This document shows positions 47,118 to 56,369 of a stretch of 64,000 bases of DNA, piece after piece. A program made the translations under genes and the position numbers. Source of the DNA: Prauserella alba (GTDB lineage Bacteria; Actinomycetota; Actinomycetes; Mycobacteriales; Pseudonocardiaceae); NCBI RefSeq assembly GCF_024171735.1, contig NZ_JAMTCH010000004.1, forward strand, positions 1,116,001 to 1,180,000, written 5' to 3'. The notes below the pieces were generated by a model. That model saw nothing but the letters and a program-made list of their open reading frames with translations. It ran no database searches and was not told the origin of the DNA. Positions within the stretch are counted from its first letter, which is position 1, and every line of letters starts with the position of its first letter.

Positions 47118-48641
47118 GTGACCGTCGCCCCGCGGCCCTATCCGCGTGCGCAGCAGGCCACGATCCGGCGTCTGCTCAACGCGTACCTGCGGGAGAACGG
47201 GTTCCACGAGATCGCCGAGGGGCCGTTGACCGTGCCGCTGCCCGCCACCGGCGACGTCCTCCGGGTGACGGTCACCTATGCCTCACCCACCGGCCACCAC
47301 GACTACGCCGACACCTCGCCACGCGTGATCGACACCGTCCTCGGCGAACTGGCGGGCCGCACCGGGTTCGCGGGTGCCCGGGTGCTCCGCGCGCAGATCG
47401 ACGGCAGCATCGACCGCACGGCCCGATACCTCGCACAACCCCGGCAGCGCCGAGAACGAGATCGGGCCGACGATCCGCACCGCGATTCCGAGCAGAGTGT
47501 CCTGTTCGGACACCCGTTCCATCCCACGCCGAAGAGCGCCGAGGGCTTCAGCGACGCCGACGTCGACGCCTTCGCACCCGAACTCGGCGTCTCGTTCGAG
47601 CTGCCCTACGTCGGCGTGGCACGACGCCTCACCCTGACCGAGGGCGACGTCACCGTTCCCGCCGACGTCGCGGCAAGCGTGCCCGACGGCTACGTGCCGC
47701 TTCCGATGCACCCGTGGCAGGCGCGGCACCTGCGGCGCAACCCTGCGGTGCGCCGACTCGCAGGCGAGGGCGCACTGATCGACCTCAGCGCGCACGGCGA
47801 GGTGTATCCCACGTCGTCCGTGCGCACCGTGTGCGATCCGGCCGCTGGCGTCGCTTGGAAGCTGCCGTTGCACGTGCGCATCACGAACTTCGTCCGCAAC
47901 ACGCCGGCCGAGCAACTGCGCCGCTCCGCCGACGCCACCCGCGCCGTCGCGCGCCTGCCCCGCTACGACGGCTTCGACGTCACGGCCGAGACCGGACTGC
48001 GCACACTCGACCCGGCAGCGGTGGGCGACGACCTGGCCGCCGAGATCAACGCCGTGTGCCGGGTCGCACCCGACCGGCAGGCCCGGGTCCTGGCAGGACT
48101 GCTCGACGAACCGGCCGTACTCGCCCGGCACGTCGAGCGTTCCGGCGACGTCGCGGAATGGCTGCGCCGGTACCTCCGGATCGCACAGCTTCCGTTGCTG
48201 ACGGCGTTCGCCGACCACGGCATCGCCTTCGAGGCGCACGTCCAGAATTCGCTGCTGCGATTGGACACCGACGGCGCACCGGAGCGGTTCCTGGTGCGCG
48301 ACATGGAGGGCGTGGCGATCTGCCGTGAGCACGCGGGCGAGCTGCCACCGGACAGTCCGGCCCTCCACGACGAGGAGGATGCGTGGCGCCGGCTTTGCTA
48401 CCACGCGGTGACGAACCAGTTGGCACACGTCGTCCACGCCATCGGCAGGAACACCGCATCCGGTGAGTTACCATTGTGGACGGTTGCGGCCGCCGAACTC
48501 CGGCGTTCCGCGGTGGCCGAGCGCCTCCTGGAGTCCCCCGAACTCCCCGCTAAGGCCAACCTGCTGAGCCGGTTCACCCAGCGCGGCGAACGGCCCCACT
48601 ACGTCCGAATCCCCAATCCACTGTGGATGGCGGCACGTTGA
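47118..48641 (+). CDS. IucA/IucC-family NIS siderophore synthetase
   Basis: 507 residues. It joins carboxylates to amines or hydroxylamines via acyl-adenylate. VPLPMHPWQARHLRRN (the HPWQ motif), VYPTSSVRTVCDPAAGVAWK, KLPLHVRITNFVRNTPAEQL, GIAFEAHVQNSLLRLD and FLVRDMEGVAICREHAGEL (FhuF-like C-terminal part) are all family features. GTG at 47118. It is followed by an MFS gene, probably the exporter. No other biosynthetic gene is next to it, so it may act on a substrate made elsewhere. Confidence 0.93.
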   Translation: MTVAPRPYPRAQQATIRRLLNAYLRENGFHEIAEGPLTVPLPATGDVLRVTVTYASPTGHHDYADTSPRVIDTVLGELAGRTGFAGARVLRAQIDGSIDRTARYLAQPRQRRERDRADDPHRDSEQSVLFGHPFHPTPKSAEGFSDADVDAFAPELGVSFELPYVGVARRLTLTEGDVTVPADVAASVPDGYVPLPMHPWQARHLRRNPAVRRLAGEGALIDLSAHGEVYPTSSVRTVCDPAAGVAWKLPLHVRITNFVRNTPAEQLRRSADATRAVARLPRYDGFDVTAETGLRTLDPAAVGDDLAAEINAVCRVAPDRQARVLAGLLDEPAVLARHVERSGDVAEWLRRYLRIAQLPLLTAFADHGIAFEAHVQNSLLRLDTDGAPERFLVRDMEGVAICREHAGELPPDSPALHDEEDAWRRLCYHAVTNQLAHVVHAIGRNTASGELPLWTVAAAELRRSAVAERLLESPELPAKANLLSRFTQRGERPHYVRIPNPLWMAAR

Positions 48642-48753
48642 CGGTCGGCGAAGCCCGGTCCTGAACGGCTCCCGGCCGACGTTCGCGGCGCAGGCGCCGG
48701 CAGGCCCACCCCACGCGAACCGCACCGGGCGGCCAACGCGAGAGACTGCACGG

Positions 48754-50151
48754 GTGAGCACCGACCGCACACCCCGAGATCCCGGATCCTCCCCCGACTC
48801 GCCGCGTGGGCTTCGCGCGTGGTTGGGAACAGGGCCGTGGGCGAAACTGCAGGGCATCGTCGTCGCCGGTTCGGCGGGCGAAGGGCTGATGCTGGCGACG
48901 ATGCCGTTGCTGGCCGTGACTGTCACGACGGATCCGCAGGCGGTGTCGCTCGTGAGCGTCGTCGGCCAGTCGCCGTGGCTGCTGCTGTCGCTGCTGGCCG
49001 GTCTGCTGGTCGATCGTGTGCGCAGGACGAGCGTGCTGATGTACGCCTACGCGGTCCAGGTGGCGGCCGCCGCGGCGCTGGCGATCGTGGCCACATCGGA
49101 CGCGCTCACGCTGCCGCTGCTGATGTGCGTGGCGTTCGCGATCACGTCCGCGCAGGTGCTGAGCGACGGCGCGAGCGGGGCGCTGCTGCCCACGATCATG
49201 GCGCGCGACGACCTGCCCGCTGCGAACGCCCGCCTCCAGGTGATCGACCGTGGTCTGGTGCAGTTCGTCGTACCGCCGTCGGCGGGCGCGGTACTGGCGA
49301 TCGGGCTGGGCGCACCCGCCTGGGCGGCGTGCGCCATGGCGCTGCTGGCACTGCTGCTGAGCGCTCGGCTCCGCACAGCCGTGGAACCGAAGGCTGCCGT
49401 GGAATCGAGCGCTGCAGCCGAGCGCGGGCCCGCTGCCGCTCGGGAACCGGGCGCACGGGGCAATCCACTACGTGACATCGTCGAAGGACTGCGGTATCTG
49501 GTCGCCGCGCCGCTGCTGCGGTCGGTCACGATCACGGTCGCGCTCGGCTCGTTCGCCTCCAGTGGCGTGACGACGATGCTCGTGCTCTACGCGACCGAGG
49601 AGCTGGGCGTCGGCCGGTTCGGCTACGGCGCACTGCTGGGGTGTTTCGCCGTCGGCTGGGTCGTGACCTCGCTGTTCGTGGACCGGCTCGTCGCACGGTT
49701 CGGCTACGCGTGGGCGATGCGCTGCGCACAGACCACGGCAGCCGTGACGCCCGTGCTGATCGCCGTGGCCCCGCCGTGGCCGATGTTCGTGGGCGCGGTG
49801 CTGGTGGCGCAGTCGTCGGCCGTGCTGGTGTGGAACGTCTGCTCGCAGTCGACGCGACAGCGCTTCACGCCCAACCGCCTGCTGGGACGGGTCCTGACGA
49901 GCCACAAGGCGCTCGCCTGGGGACTGACGCCACTGGGTGCTCTCATGGGCGGATTCGTCGCGGCGCAGTGGAACCTGCGCGGCGTGTGGTGGATCGCCGC
50001 GATCATCCACGCCGTCGGCGCCGTGACCGTGTGGCGCACCATGACGCCTGCCGCCTTCCGGCAGACCGAACACGATCACGAGAGCGGCCGCGCGCAGGGT
50101 GACGATTCCGAGGGTGGCCATCGCGAGGACGGCACCGAAGCCAGAGCCTGA
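48754..50151 (+). CDS. MFS transporter, probable siderophore exporter
   Basis: 465 residues with about ten to twelve membrane segments, of the enterobactin-exporter-like group (QSPWLLLSLLAGLLVDRVRR, NARLQVIDRGLVQFVVPPSA, SQSTRQRFTPNRLLGRVLTS). A hydrophilic loop of 30 Ala/Glu-rich residues lies near residue 210. It begins with GTG at 48754, 112 bp after the siderophore synthetase. It probably exports the product of that gene; the assignment rests on context. It is followed by a 21-bp repeat array. Confidence 0.85.
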   Translation: MSTDRTPRDPGSSPDSPRGLRAWLGTGPWAKLQGIVVAGSAGEGLMLATMPLLAVTVTTDPQAVSLVSVVGQSPWLLLSLLAGLLVDRVRRTSVLMYAYAVQVAAAAALAIVATSDALTLPLLMCVAFAITSAQVLSDGASGALLPTIMARDDLPAANARLQVIDRGLVQFVVPPSAGAVLAIGLGAPAWAACAMALLALLLSARLRTAVEPKAAVESSAAAERGPAAAREPGARGNPLRDIVEGLRYLVAAPLLRSVTITVALGSFASSGVTTMLVLYATEELGVGRFGYGALLGCFAVGWVVTSLFVDRLVARFGYAWAMRCAQTTAAVTPVLIAVAPPWPMFVGAVLVAQSSAVLVWNVCSQSTRQRFTPNRLLGRVLTSHKALAWGLTPLGALMGGFVAAQWNLRGVWWIAAIIHAVGAVTVWRTMTPAAFRQTEHDHESGRAQGDDSEGGHREDGTEARA

Positions 50152-50256
50152 CCCGACCCCGCGTAGCGCGATCCACCCGTGGTCCCACCCGCAACCACAG
50201 ACGGGTCCGCCCGGAGCCGGTCCCGCGGGCAGACGGCAGGTGGGCCCACCACCGGC

Positions 50257-50390
50257 CTCCGGAACCTGCAACACGGTCCCCGGAATCCGCAACACGAGCC
50301 CCCGAACCCGCAACACGAGCCCCGAACCCGCAACACGAGCCCCGAACCCGCAACACGGTCCCCGGAATCCGCAACACGGGTTCGCGGGGG
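50257..50390 (+). repeat. 21-bp tandem repeat array, locus 6 (6 units)
   Basis: GCAACAC cores at 50268, 50289, 50310, 50330, 50350 and 50371 (steps 21, 21, 20, 20, 21). Three central units are nearly identical, suggesting recent copy-number change. It lies between the convergent MFS gene and the metal-dependent-hydrolase gene, touching the stop of the latter. Confidence 0.92.
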
Positions 50391-51173
50391 TCAGCCTTCG
50401 GCGGCGGGGGTGCCCGACAGCAGTGGTGCCACGAGGTCGATCAGCCACGGCAGCACACCGGGCAGCAACAGCACGGCGAGCACCGAGAACACCGGGAAGA
50501 TGAGCTTGTTCTCGACGCCTTTTCCGGTGCGGAACCGCAGCAACGACGGCGGCCGCAACTCGTACCAGGTCTCACCCGCGATGGGCAGCGGGAACAGGAA
50601 CGGGCAGCCGGACTCGGTCAGCGCATCGCCGAGGCAGTGCGTGACACAACCGACGGCCACCGCCAGCCCGAGCAGTCCGCCCATGGCTTCGAGTTCGGCG
50701 AGTGCGTGCGGGTTCACCTCCCACGCCCACCAGATCGCGGCCCCGCCCGCCACGGGCAGCAGCCAGTCACCGAGCGCGTCCTCAGCGAGCAGCAGTCCGA
50801 ACACGACCGCGCCGGCCACGACCCACGCACCGCCCGCCTCGGTCCCCATGGCCACCGCGAATCCGAGCGCCGCCGCGAACAGCACCGTGTGGGACAGGTG
50901 CCGGTGCATGCCGCTGTGGTCCTCGTCGCGCGGGCCCTTGGTCACCGAATACACGGCCGACGATGCCGCGCGCAGCATCCGCGAGATGAGGCGGGTCAGC
51001 GGCCCCAGCAGTTTCGACGCGCGAGCCCCCGGATGGTCGAGGTCGGGGAGCAGCGCATAGCCCGCGGTCGTGGCGGCGAACACCAGTGTCTGCGCGAGCG
51101 AGGTGACGCCGGCGAGCGGTGCCACGGCGAGTCCGGCGCACCAGCCGGTGAGCGCGTGGGTGCGGCCCATCAT
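50391..51173 (-). CDS. YdjM/DUF457-family membrane metal-dependent hydrolase
   Basis: 260 residues. MGRTHALTGWCAGLAVAPLA, LPDLDHPGARASK and MHRHLSHTVLFAAALGF (conserved His/Asp) and several hydrophobic segments (WVVAGAVVFGLLLAEDALGD, KLIFPVFSVLAVLLLPGVLP) match LexA-regulated YdjM-type proteins. Its biological role is not established. The ATG pair at 51173/51170 leaves the start ambiguous by one residue. Confidence 0.9.
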   Translation of the reverse strand: MMGRTHALTGWCAGLAVAPLAGVTSLAQTLVFAATTAGYALLPDLDHPGARASKLLGPLTRLISRMLRAASSAVYSVTKGPRDEDHSGMHRHLSHTVLFAAALGFAVAMGTEAGGAWVVAGAVVFGLLLAEDALGDWLLPVAGGAAIWWAWEVNPHALAELEAMGGLLGLAVAVGCVTHCLGDALTESGCPFLFPLPIAGETWYELRPPSLLRFRTGKGVENKLIFPVFSVLAVLLLPGVLPWLIDLVAPLLSGTPAAEG

Positions 51174-51397
51174 CGGGGAGCGGTCCTCCGGTGAGTGTCG
51201 GGAGCAAGATCATCACGCAGTCTTTCGCACGCCTGCGGGCAGGTGAACGAGCCCCTACGAAAGTCCCGAATCGGCGTGCGAGGTAGGCAGGCGTGAACCA
51301 CTCGGTGATACTGGCCGGGCTCGCCGGGTCGCGGCGCAGCGAGGGCGCGCCGGCGGCTCGGCGGGTGGACGTCGGCCGGATCGGGTAGACCTCACCC

Positions 51398-52423
51398 ATG
51401 ACGGCGGACATCGACGATCCCGCGGGGCCCGAACCGCTTCCCCCTGTCCTGCTGCCGATGCTGGCCACGCCGGGCACGCTGCCCGGCGGCGACGGCTGGT
51501 CGTACGAACTCAAATGGGACGGCGTGCGCGCCCTCGTCCGCGCCGGCGGCGACGAGTTCACCGTGTTCTCGCGGCGCGGCGGCGACATCACCGCCACCTA
51601 CCCGGAACTCGCCGGGCTGGCTTCGCAGTTGGCGGCTCCGGTGTGGCTCGACGGCGAGATCGTGGCGCTCTCCGGTGGCGTGCCCAGCTTCGCCTCGTTG
51701 CAGAAGCGCATGCATGCGCGGCCGGACCGTGCCGCGCACCTGGCCGTGCGGACACCGGTGACCTACGTCGTGTTCGACGTGCTGCACCACGACGGCCGCG
51801 GCCTGCTCACCTCGCCGCACGCCGAGCGCCGCGAGCTACTCGAATCGCTCGACCTCACCGGGCCGCACACGGCGGTGTCCCCGTGTTTCGACGACGGCGA
51901 GGCCGTCGCCGACACCGCGGCGCGGCAGGGACTCGAGGGCGTGGTCGCCAAACGGTCCTGCTCGCCGTACCGGCCGGGCAGGCGCAGCGAGGACTGGGTG
52001 AAGGTCACCGAGAACACCACGCTCGAGGTGGTCGTCGGCGGCTGGCGAACCGGCGAGGGCAGACGCGCGAACACGTTCGGCTCACTGCTGCTGGGCCTGC
52101 CGCGAGGCGAGTCCGGGGACGGTGGGTCCGGGGACAGCCATACTGCGCCGCCTCACCCACTGCGCTACATCGGCCAGGTGGGAACGGGTTTCACCGACGA
52201 CATGCTCGACGAGTTGTCCGGCCGACTGCGCGATCTCGAAACCGCCGACCGCCCGTTCGCCCCCGACGACGTTCCACGCGAGCGGGCCCGCGGTGCACAC
52301 TGGGTCCACCCGGTGCTCGTCGGTGAGGTCGAGTTCAAGGCGTGGACCGACGACGGCAGGCTGCGCGCGCCGTCCTGGCGCGGGCTCCGCCCCGACCGCA
52401 CCCCGGAGGAGTTGTCGCCGTGA
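51398..52423 (+). CDS. ATP-dependent DNA ligase (LigC/LigD ligase-domain type)
   Basis: 341 residues. The adenylation Lys is in YELKWDGVRALVRAGG near residue 39. WLDGEIVAL, FDVLHHDG, EGVVAKRSCSPYRPGRRSED and WVKVTENTTLEVVVGGWRTG are later ligase motifs, and an OB-fold end follows (LRYIGQVGTGFTDDML). It seals nicks in NHEJ-type repair. Its stop overlaps the start of the polymerase-domain gene (GTGA), so the two LigD activities are coded as separate coupled genes. Confidence 0.94.
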   Translation: MTADIDDPAGPEPLPPVLLPMLATPGTLPGGDGWSYELKWDGVRALVRAGGDEFTVFSRRGGDITATYPELAGLASQLAAPVWLDGEIVALSGGVPSFASLQKRMHARPDRAAHLAVRTPVTYVVFDVLHHDGRGLLTSPHAERRELLESLDLTGPHTAVSPCFDDGEAVADTAARQGLEGVVAKRSCSPYRPGRRSEDWVKVTENTTLEVVVGGWRTGEGRRANTFGSLLLGLPRGESGDGGSGDSHTAPPHPLRYIGQVGTGFTDDMLDELSGRLRDLETADRPFAPDDVPRERARGAHWVHPVLVGEVEFKAWTDDGRLRAPSWRGLRPDRTPEELSP

Positions 52424-53361
52424 GCACAGATCCGAACAACCCGGTCGTCGACATCGAAGGCCGCTCACTTCGGCTGTCCAACCTGGACAAGGTGTTGTAC
52501 CCGGAAGCCGGGTTCACGAAGGGCGAGGTCATCGACTTCTACGCCGCCGTGGCACCGGTACTGCTGCCACATGTGCGCGACCGGCCACTGACGCTGAAGC
52601 GTTTCCCCGACGGAGTCGAGGGAACGTCGTTCTTCGAGAAGAACGTGTCCCGGCACGCACCGGACTGGGTTCGCACGGTGCGCATCGACACCCCGGGCAG
52701 CTCCCGGGGCGCGGAGTATGCGGATTTCGCGCTGATACAGGATCTGCCGACCCTGGTGTGGACGGCGAACCTCGCCAGCCTCGAACTCCATGTTCCACAG
52801 TGGACCGTCGGCCCACGCGGCGGCGTGCGCGAACCCGACCTCCTGGTGTTCGACCTCGACCCTGGGCAACCTGCCACGATCGTCGAATGCTGCCGGGTCG
52901 CGGAGCTGCTCCGGGAACAGCTGGCCGACGACGGTTTCGCCGCATACCCCAAGACCAGCGGTTCCAAGGGGATGCAGCTCTACTCGCCCATCCGCACCAA
53001 CGATTCGGGCCACCCGCGAGAGTACGCCAAACGGCTCGCGCAGCGCCTCGAGGAGCAGCACCCGGACCTCGTCGTGTCCCGCATGACGAAAAAGCTCCGT
53101 GAAGGCAAGGTGCTGATCGACTGGAGTCAGAACAATCCGCAGAAGACCACGGTCGCACCGTACTCGCTGCGCGCGCGGCCTCACCCGACCGTCTCAATTC
53201 CTCTTACATGGAAAGAAGTTGCACATTGCAGCAACCAGGGTGACTTGACGTTCACCGCAGCGGACGCCAAAGATCGCACAGCGTCACACGGCGACCTGTT
53301 CGAACCCCTCCTCGACGGGGATCGGCCCCTGCTGCGAGCGGAAACGGGCAACCATGGGTAG
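52420..53361 (+). CDS. ligD: LigD polymerase-domain (primase-polymerase) protein
   Basis: 313 residues. The archaeo-eukaryotic primase-type fold is shown by LSNLDKVLYPEAGFTKGEVI at the start, VFDLDPGQPATI (catalytic Asp pair), YPKTSGSKGMQLYSPI and VLIDWSQNNPQKTTVAPYSL (third Asp). It fills gaps at DNA ends during non-homologous end joining. GTG at 52420 overlaps the ligase stop. Codon use near 53200-53230 is less GC-biased than the rest. No Ku or nuclease domain is present in the window. Confidence 0.94.
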   Translation: MSTDPNNPVVDIEGRSLRLSNLDKVLYPEAGFTKGEVIDFYAAVAPVLLPHVRDRPLTLKRFPDGVEGTSFFEKNVSRHAPDWVRTVRIDTPGSSRGAEYADFALIQDLPTLVWTANLASLELHVPQWTVGPRGGVREPDLLVFDLDPGQPATIVECCRVAELLREQLADDGFAAYPKTSGSKGMQLYSPIRTNDSGHPREYAKRLAQRLEEQHPDLVVSRMTKKLREGKVLIDWSQNNPQKTTVAPYSLRARPHPTVSIPLTWKEVAHCSNQGDLTFTAADAKDRTASHGDLFEPLLDGDRPLLRAETGNHG

Positions 53362-53469
53362 CACACGGTCGACGCTGCGTGAAACCTCTCGAATCCGGAA
53401 ATGCGACGTCCGCGGGGAAACCGCGGCAAACGAATGCTGCAGCCCCGCAGGAGGGTTAGCCTGAAGCAC

Positions 53470-55071
53470 ATGCCGAAGTCCCATCCGGGCAGCGCCACCG
53501 ACCGCCTTCACCGGATCGAGGTGGTCACCGACGCCGCGCTCGCCCACGTGGAGGTCGAACGGCTGCTCGAGGAAATCCTCGAACGGATCAGGGAACTGCT
53601 CGCCGCCGACACGGCCACCGTGCTGCTGCTCGATTCGGGCGCGCACCACCTCGTCACCAGAGCGTCGGCGGGCATGAAAGAGGCCGTCCGCCAGGGCGCA
53701 CGCGTCCGCGTGGGCGAGGGCTTCGCGGGCAGGATCGCGGCGACGCGCGAATCGCTCGTGTTGCACGATGTCAACGAAACGACCGTCGTCAACCCGATCC
53801 TCTGGCACCGCGGGATCCGGTCATTGGCGGGCGTTCCTCTCATAGCGGACGGCGAACTGCTCGGCGTACTGCACGTCGGTGCACTTTCGACGCGCACGTT
53901 CGACGACACCGACGTCGAGTTCCTCCGCGTGGCAGGCGATCGCGTCGCGATGGCGACCCGCAACCGGATGACCGGCTCCGGCCAGGCGGCCGCGCTGTCG
54001 CTGCAACGCACCCTGCTGCCCGGCACACTTCCCGAGATCTCCGGTCTCGACATGGCGGCGCGATACGCCCCTGGCGAGGCAGGAGGCGTCAGCGGCGACT
54101 GGTACGACGTCTTCAAACTGCCCTCTGGCTGGTTGTGCGGAACCATGGGCGACGTGGTCGGCCGCGGCCTCGACGCCGCCACCGTCATGGCGCGCCTGCG
54201 CACCGCGATCCGGGCGTATGCGCTCGACTCCGCCGATCCGGCCGAGGTCTTGACCAAACTCGACCGCCACATCCGGCACTTCGAACCGACCATGATGGCG
54301 ACGGTGGCCTACGCGATGTGGGAACCCTCGCTCTGCCGTATCCACCTCTCACTCGCGGGGCACCTCACTCCCGTGATCGCACCCGATGCGGAACCCGCCG
54401 AACTGCCGGACATCCCCGTCGACCCCCCGGTCGGCGCGGGCACGGTGCCCCGGCCGCGCCGGACGACGACGATCGACATCGCACCCGGCACGACCGTGCT
54501 GTTCTACACCGACGGACTCGTCGAACGCAGACACCGGCCCCTCGACGAAGGACTGGCATTGCTGCGCGGCATCGTGCGCTCCGGCCCCGCCGAGTCGCTG
54601 TGCTCCGACGTGATGCTCCAGCTCGTCGGCACCGACCCGACCGACGACGACGTCGCATTGCTGGCCGTCCGCCGCCGCCCCGAGGCGGCCCAGCCCGAGC
54701 TGACACTGACGCTCGAAGCCGTCCCGGAGTCGCTCGCGGAGGTCCGCGCGGCGCTTCGCCGCTGGCTGCCGACCGTCGGTGCCACCGACGACGACCTCGA
54801 CGACCTGCTGGTGATCATCGGCGAGGCGGGCGCCAACGTCATCGAACACGCCTACGGGCCCGCCGGCGGCCAGTTCCAGGTGCACCTGGCGGCCTCCGAC
54901 GGGCGGATCGAAGGAACGGTGCGGGACCAGGGAAACTGGCGGGCCGCACGAGGAACCAACAGAGGCAGGGGGACGCAGCTGATGCAGCAACTGAGCGACG
55001 ACCTGCACATCGACCACGACAACGGGGGCACCACGGTGCAGCTGCGCAGAAGTCTGGGGCGCCGGTCATGA
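53470..55071 (+). CDS. GAF - SpoIIE/PP2C phosphatase - HATPase protein
   Basis: 533 residues. A GAF domain at about 10-160 (LLEEILERIRELLAADTATV, VRVGEGFAGRIAATRESLVL, SLAGVPLIADGELLGVLHVG), a PP2C-type SpoIIE domain at about 185-395 (RYAPGEAGGVSGDWYDVFKL, GDVVGRGLDAATVMARLRTA, VLFYTDGLVERR), and a GHKL ATPase resembling RsbW at about 400-530 (LVIIGEAGANVIEHAYGPAG, GRGTQLMQQLSDDLHIDHDN). It can both dephosphorylate and phosphorylate an anti-anti-sigma factor. Its partner is the overlapping STAS gene. Confidence 0.94.
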   Translation: MPKSHPGSATDRLHRIEVVTDAALAHVEVERLLEEILERIRELLAADTATVLLLDSGAHHLVTRASAGMKEAVRQGARVRVGEGFAGRIAATRESLVLHDVNETTVVNPILWHRGIRSLAGVPLIADGELLGVLHVGALSTRTFDDTDVEFLRVAGDRVAMATRNRMTGSGQAAALSLQRTLLPGTLPEISGLDMAARYAPGEAGGVSGDWYDVFKLPSGWLCGTMGDVVGRGLDAATVMARLRTAIRAYALDSADPAEVLTKLDRHIRHFEPTMMATVAYAMWEPSLCRIHLSLAGHLTPVIAPDAEPAELPDIPVDPPVGAGTVPRPRRTTTIDIAPGTTVLFYTDGLVERRHRPLDEGLALLRGIVRSGPAESLCSDVMLQLVGTDPTDDDVALLAVRRRPEAAQPELTLTLEAVPESLAEVRAALRRWLPTVGATDDDLDDLLVIIGEAGANVIEHAYGPAGGQFQVHLAASDGRIEGTVRDQGNWRAARGTNRGRGTQLMQQLSDDLHIDHDNGGTTVQLRRSLGRRS

Positions 55072-55391
55072 CGGAGGCTCACGTCGAGCTCCGGCGCGAC
55101 GGCGAACCACAGTCCGTCGAGATCACGGTCGCGGGCGAGATCGACCTCTCCAACGCCGAACAAGTACGCAGCGAGCTTTACCACGCGATCGCGAACGACC
55201 TCATGCACGTGTCGCTCGACCTGACCAGTGTGTCCTACCTGGACAGTTCGGGGCTGCACATCCTGTTCACGCTCGCCGACCGGCTGCAGCGACTGCAGAC
55301 CGAACTGGCCATCGTTGCGCCACCCGGAACGCCCGCGCGCCGCATCGTCGAACTCGCGGGCTTCGACGCGGTGGCGACATTACGGCCCTGA
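55068..55391 (+). CDS. STAS-domain anti-sigma-factor antagonist
   Basis: 107 residues. The STAS signature is intact: VEITVAGEIDLSNAEQVRSE, and VSLDLTSVSYLDSSGLHILF with the phosphorylatable Ser of the DSSG motif. Its ATG overlaps the stop of the phosphatase-kinase gene (ATGA at 55068-55071), consistent with a fixed-ratio switch. No sigma factor lies next to it, so its target must be elsewhere. Confidence 0.94.
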   Translation: MTEAHVELRRDGEPQSVEITVAGEIDLSNAEQVRSELYHAIANDLMHVSLDLTSVSYLDSSGLHILFTLADRLQRLQTELAIVAPPGTPARRIVELAGFDAVATLRP

Positions 55392-55523
55392 CGGCGCGGG
55401 TCCCGCCCGAACCTCGGCGGGCCGTGGCCGCGGGGAACCACGGGCGGGCGCCGAGCCGGATACCGGCCCGGCGCCCGCGCGCCGTGGTCAGCCCCGCGCC
55501 GGCCGTGACCTGCCCGGGCGTGA

Positions 55524-56243
55524 TCAGCCCAGGTCGGCCGTCAGCTCGGGAATACGCTCCGAGTACCGGGCGAACAGCTCCGCGTTGCGCTCGTCGCCAC
55601 CGGCGACGTTGGCACTCGTCCACAGTGGAAGGACGCTGCCGCGCTGCTCCGCCTGCCGGTGCAGCTCGGCCAGCACGGCCGACCAGGTGTACGCGCCGAG
55701 AACGGTCGACACCGCCGACGTGCGCGGCGCATCCACCGGGTACACGGCGTCACCCGCGGGCACACCCGTGTCGAGCACGAGATCCGCGTGATCCGCGACC
55801 CGCGTCCCCGACCGGTCCGTCGACCCCGCCGAGGCGGCGATCGACGTGACCGCGATCACCGGCACCTCGCGGGACGCGGATTCCTGCGCGATCTCCACCG
55901 GGTAGGGGTTCCGCCCGCTCGTGGAGAACACGACGACCACGTCGGGCGGCGTCGGCTGTGCCTCCTTGATCAGCGCCCTGCCGCGGCCGATCTCGCGTTC
56001 CGCGGCCGTACTGCGCAGTGCCCCGCCGAGCGGCACCACCTCCGGGTCCCACAGCGGCCGCACCGCGGCGAGCCCTCCGGCGCGGTAGAACGTCTCGCAC
56101 ACCATCGCCACCGAATGGCCCGCACCCGCCGTGTGGATGACGCCGCCGCCGTCCACACAGTCGAGCAGCATCGTCGCGGCCCGTTCGATCGCGGCCGAGT
56201 CCCCGTCCACCGCGTCGAGCAGTTCCCGCACGGTATCCCTCAT
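55524..56243 (-). CDS. SIS-domain protein (UPF0309 type)
   Basis: 239 residues. VIHTAGAGHSVAMVCETFYR and VVVFSTSGRNPYPVEIAQES are the SIS sugar-phosphate-binding segments, and VPAGDAVYPVDAPRTSAVST, VLGAYTWSAVLAELHRQAEQ complete it. It probably isomerises or binds a phosphosugar. ATG 56243 follows GGGAGGTG with correct spacing. It is 126 bp downstream of the amidohydrolase gene on the same strand; a common role in amino-sugar use is conceivable. Confidence 0.9.
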   Translation of the reverse strand: MRDTVRELLDAVDGDSAAIERAATMLLDCVDGGGVIHTAGAGHSVAMVCETFYRAGGLAAVRPLWDPEVVPLGGALRSTAAEREIGRGRALIKEAQPTPPDVVVVFSTSGRNPYPVEIAQESASREVPVIAVTSIAASAGSTDRSGTRVADHADLVLDTGVPAGDAVYPVDAPRTSAVSTVLGAYTWSAVLAELHRQAEQRGSVLPLWTSANVAGGDERNAELFARYSERIPELTADLG

Positions 56244-56369
56244 CGCGTGCACCTCCCACGTTCACTCTCGCAAGCGCCAGGCTCGCACCACGCGCCCGGC
56301 GCGGCAGGCGGTACCCACGTACCGTGTCGGCTTCGTCTCACTCCGTGGTCGGGCGGGTTTGGCGACGGT

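Noticed and set aside
51174-51397. RNA gene in the divergent gap before the ligase
   Set aside because: No tRNA-like cloverleaf or conserved block could be folded by eye; treated as promoter region.
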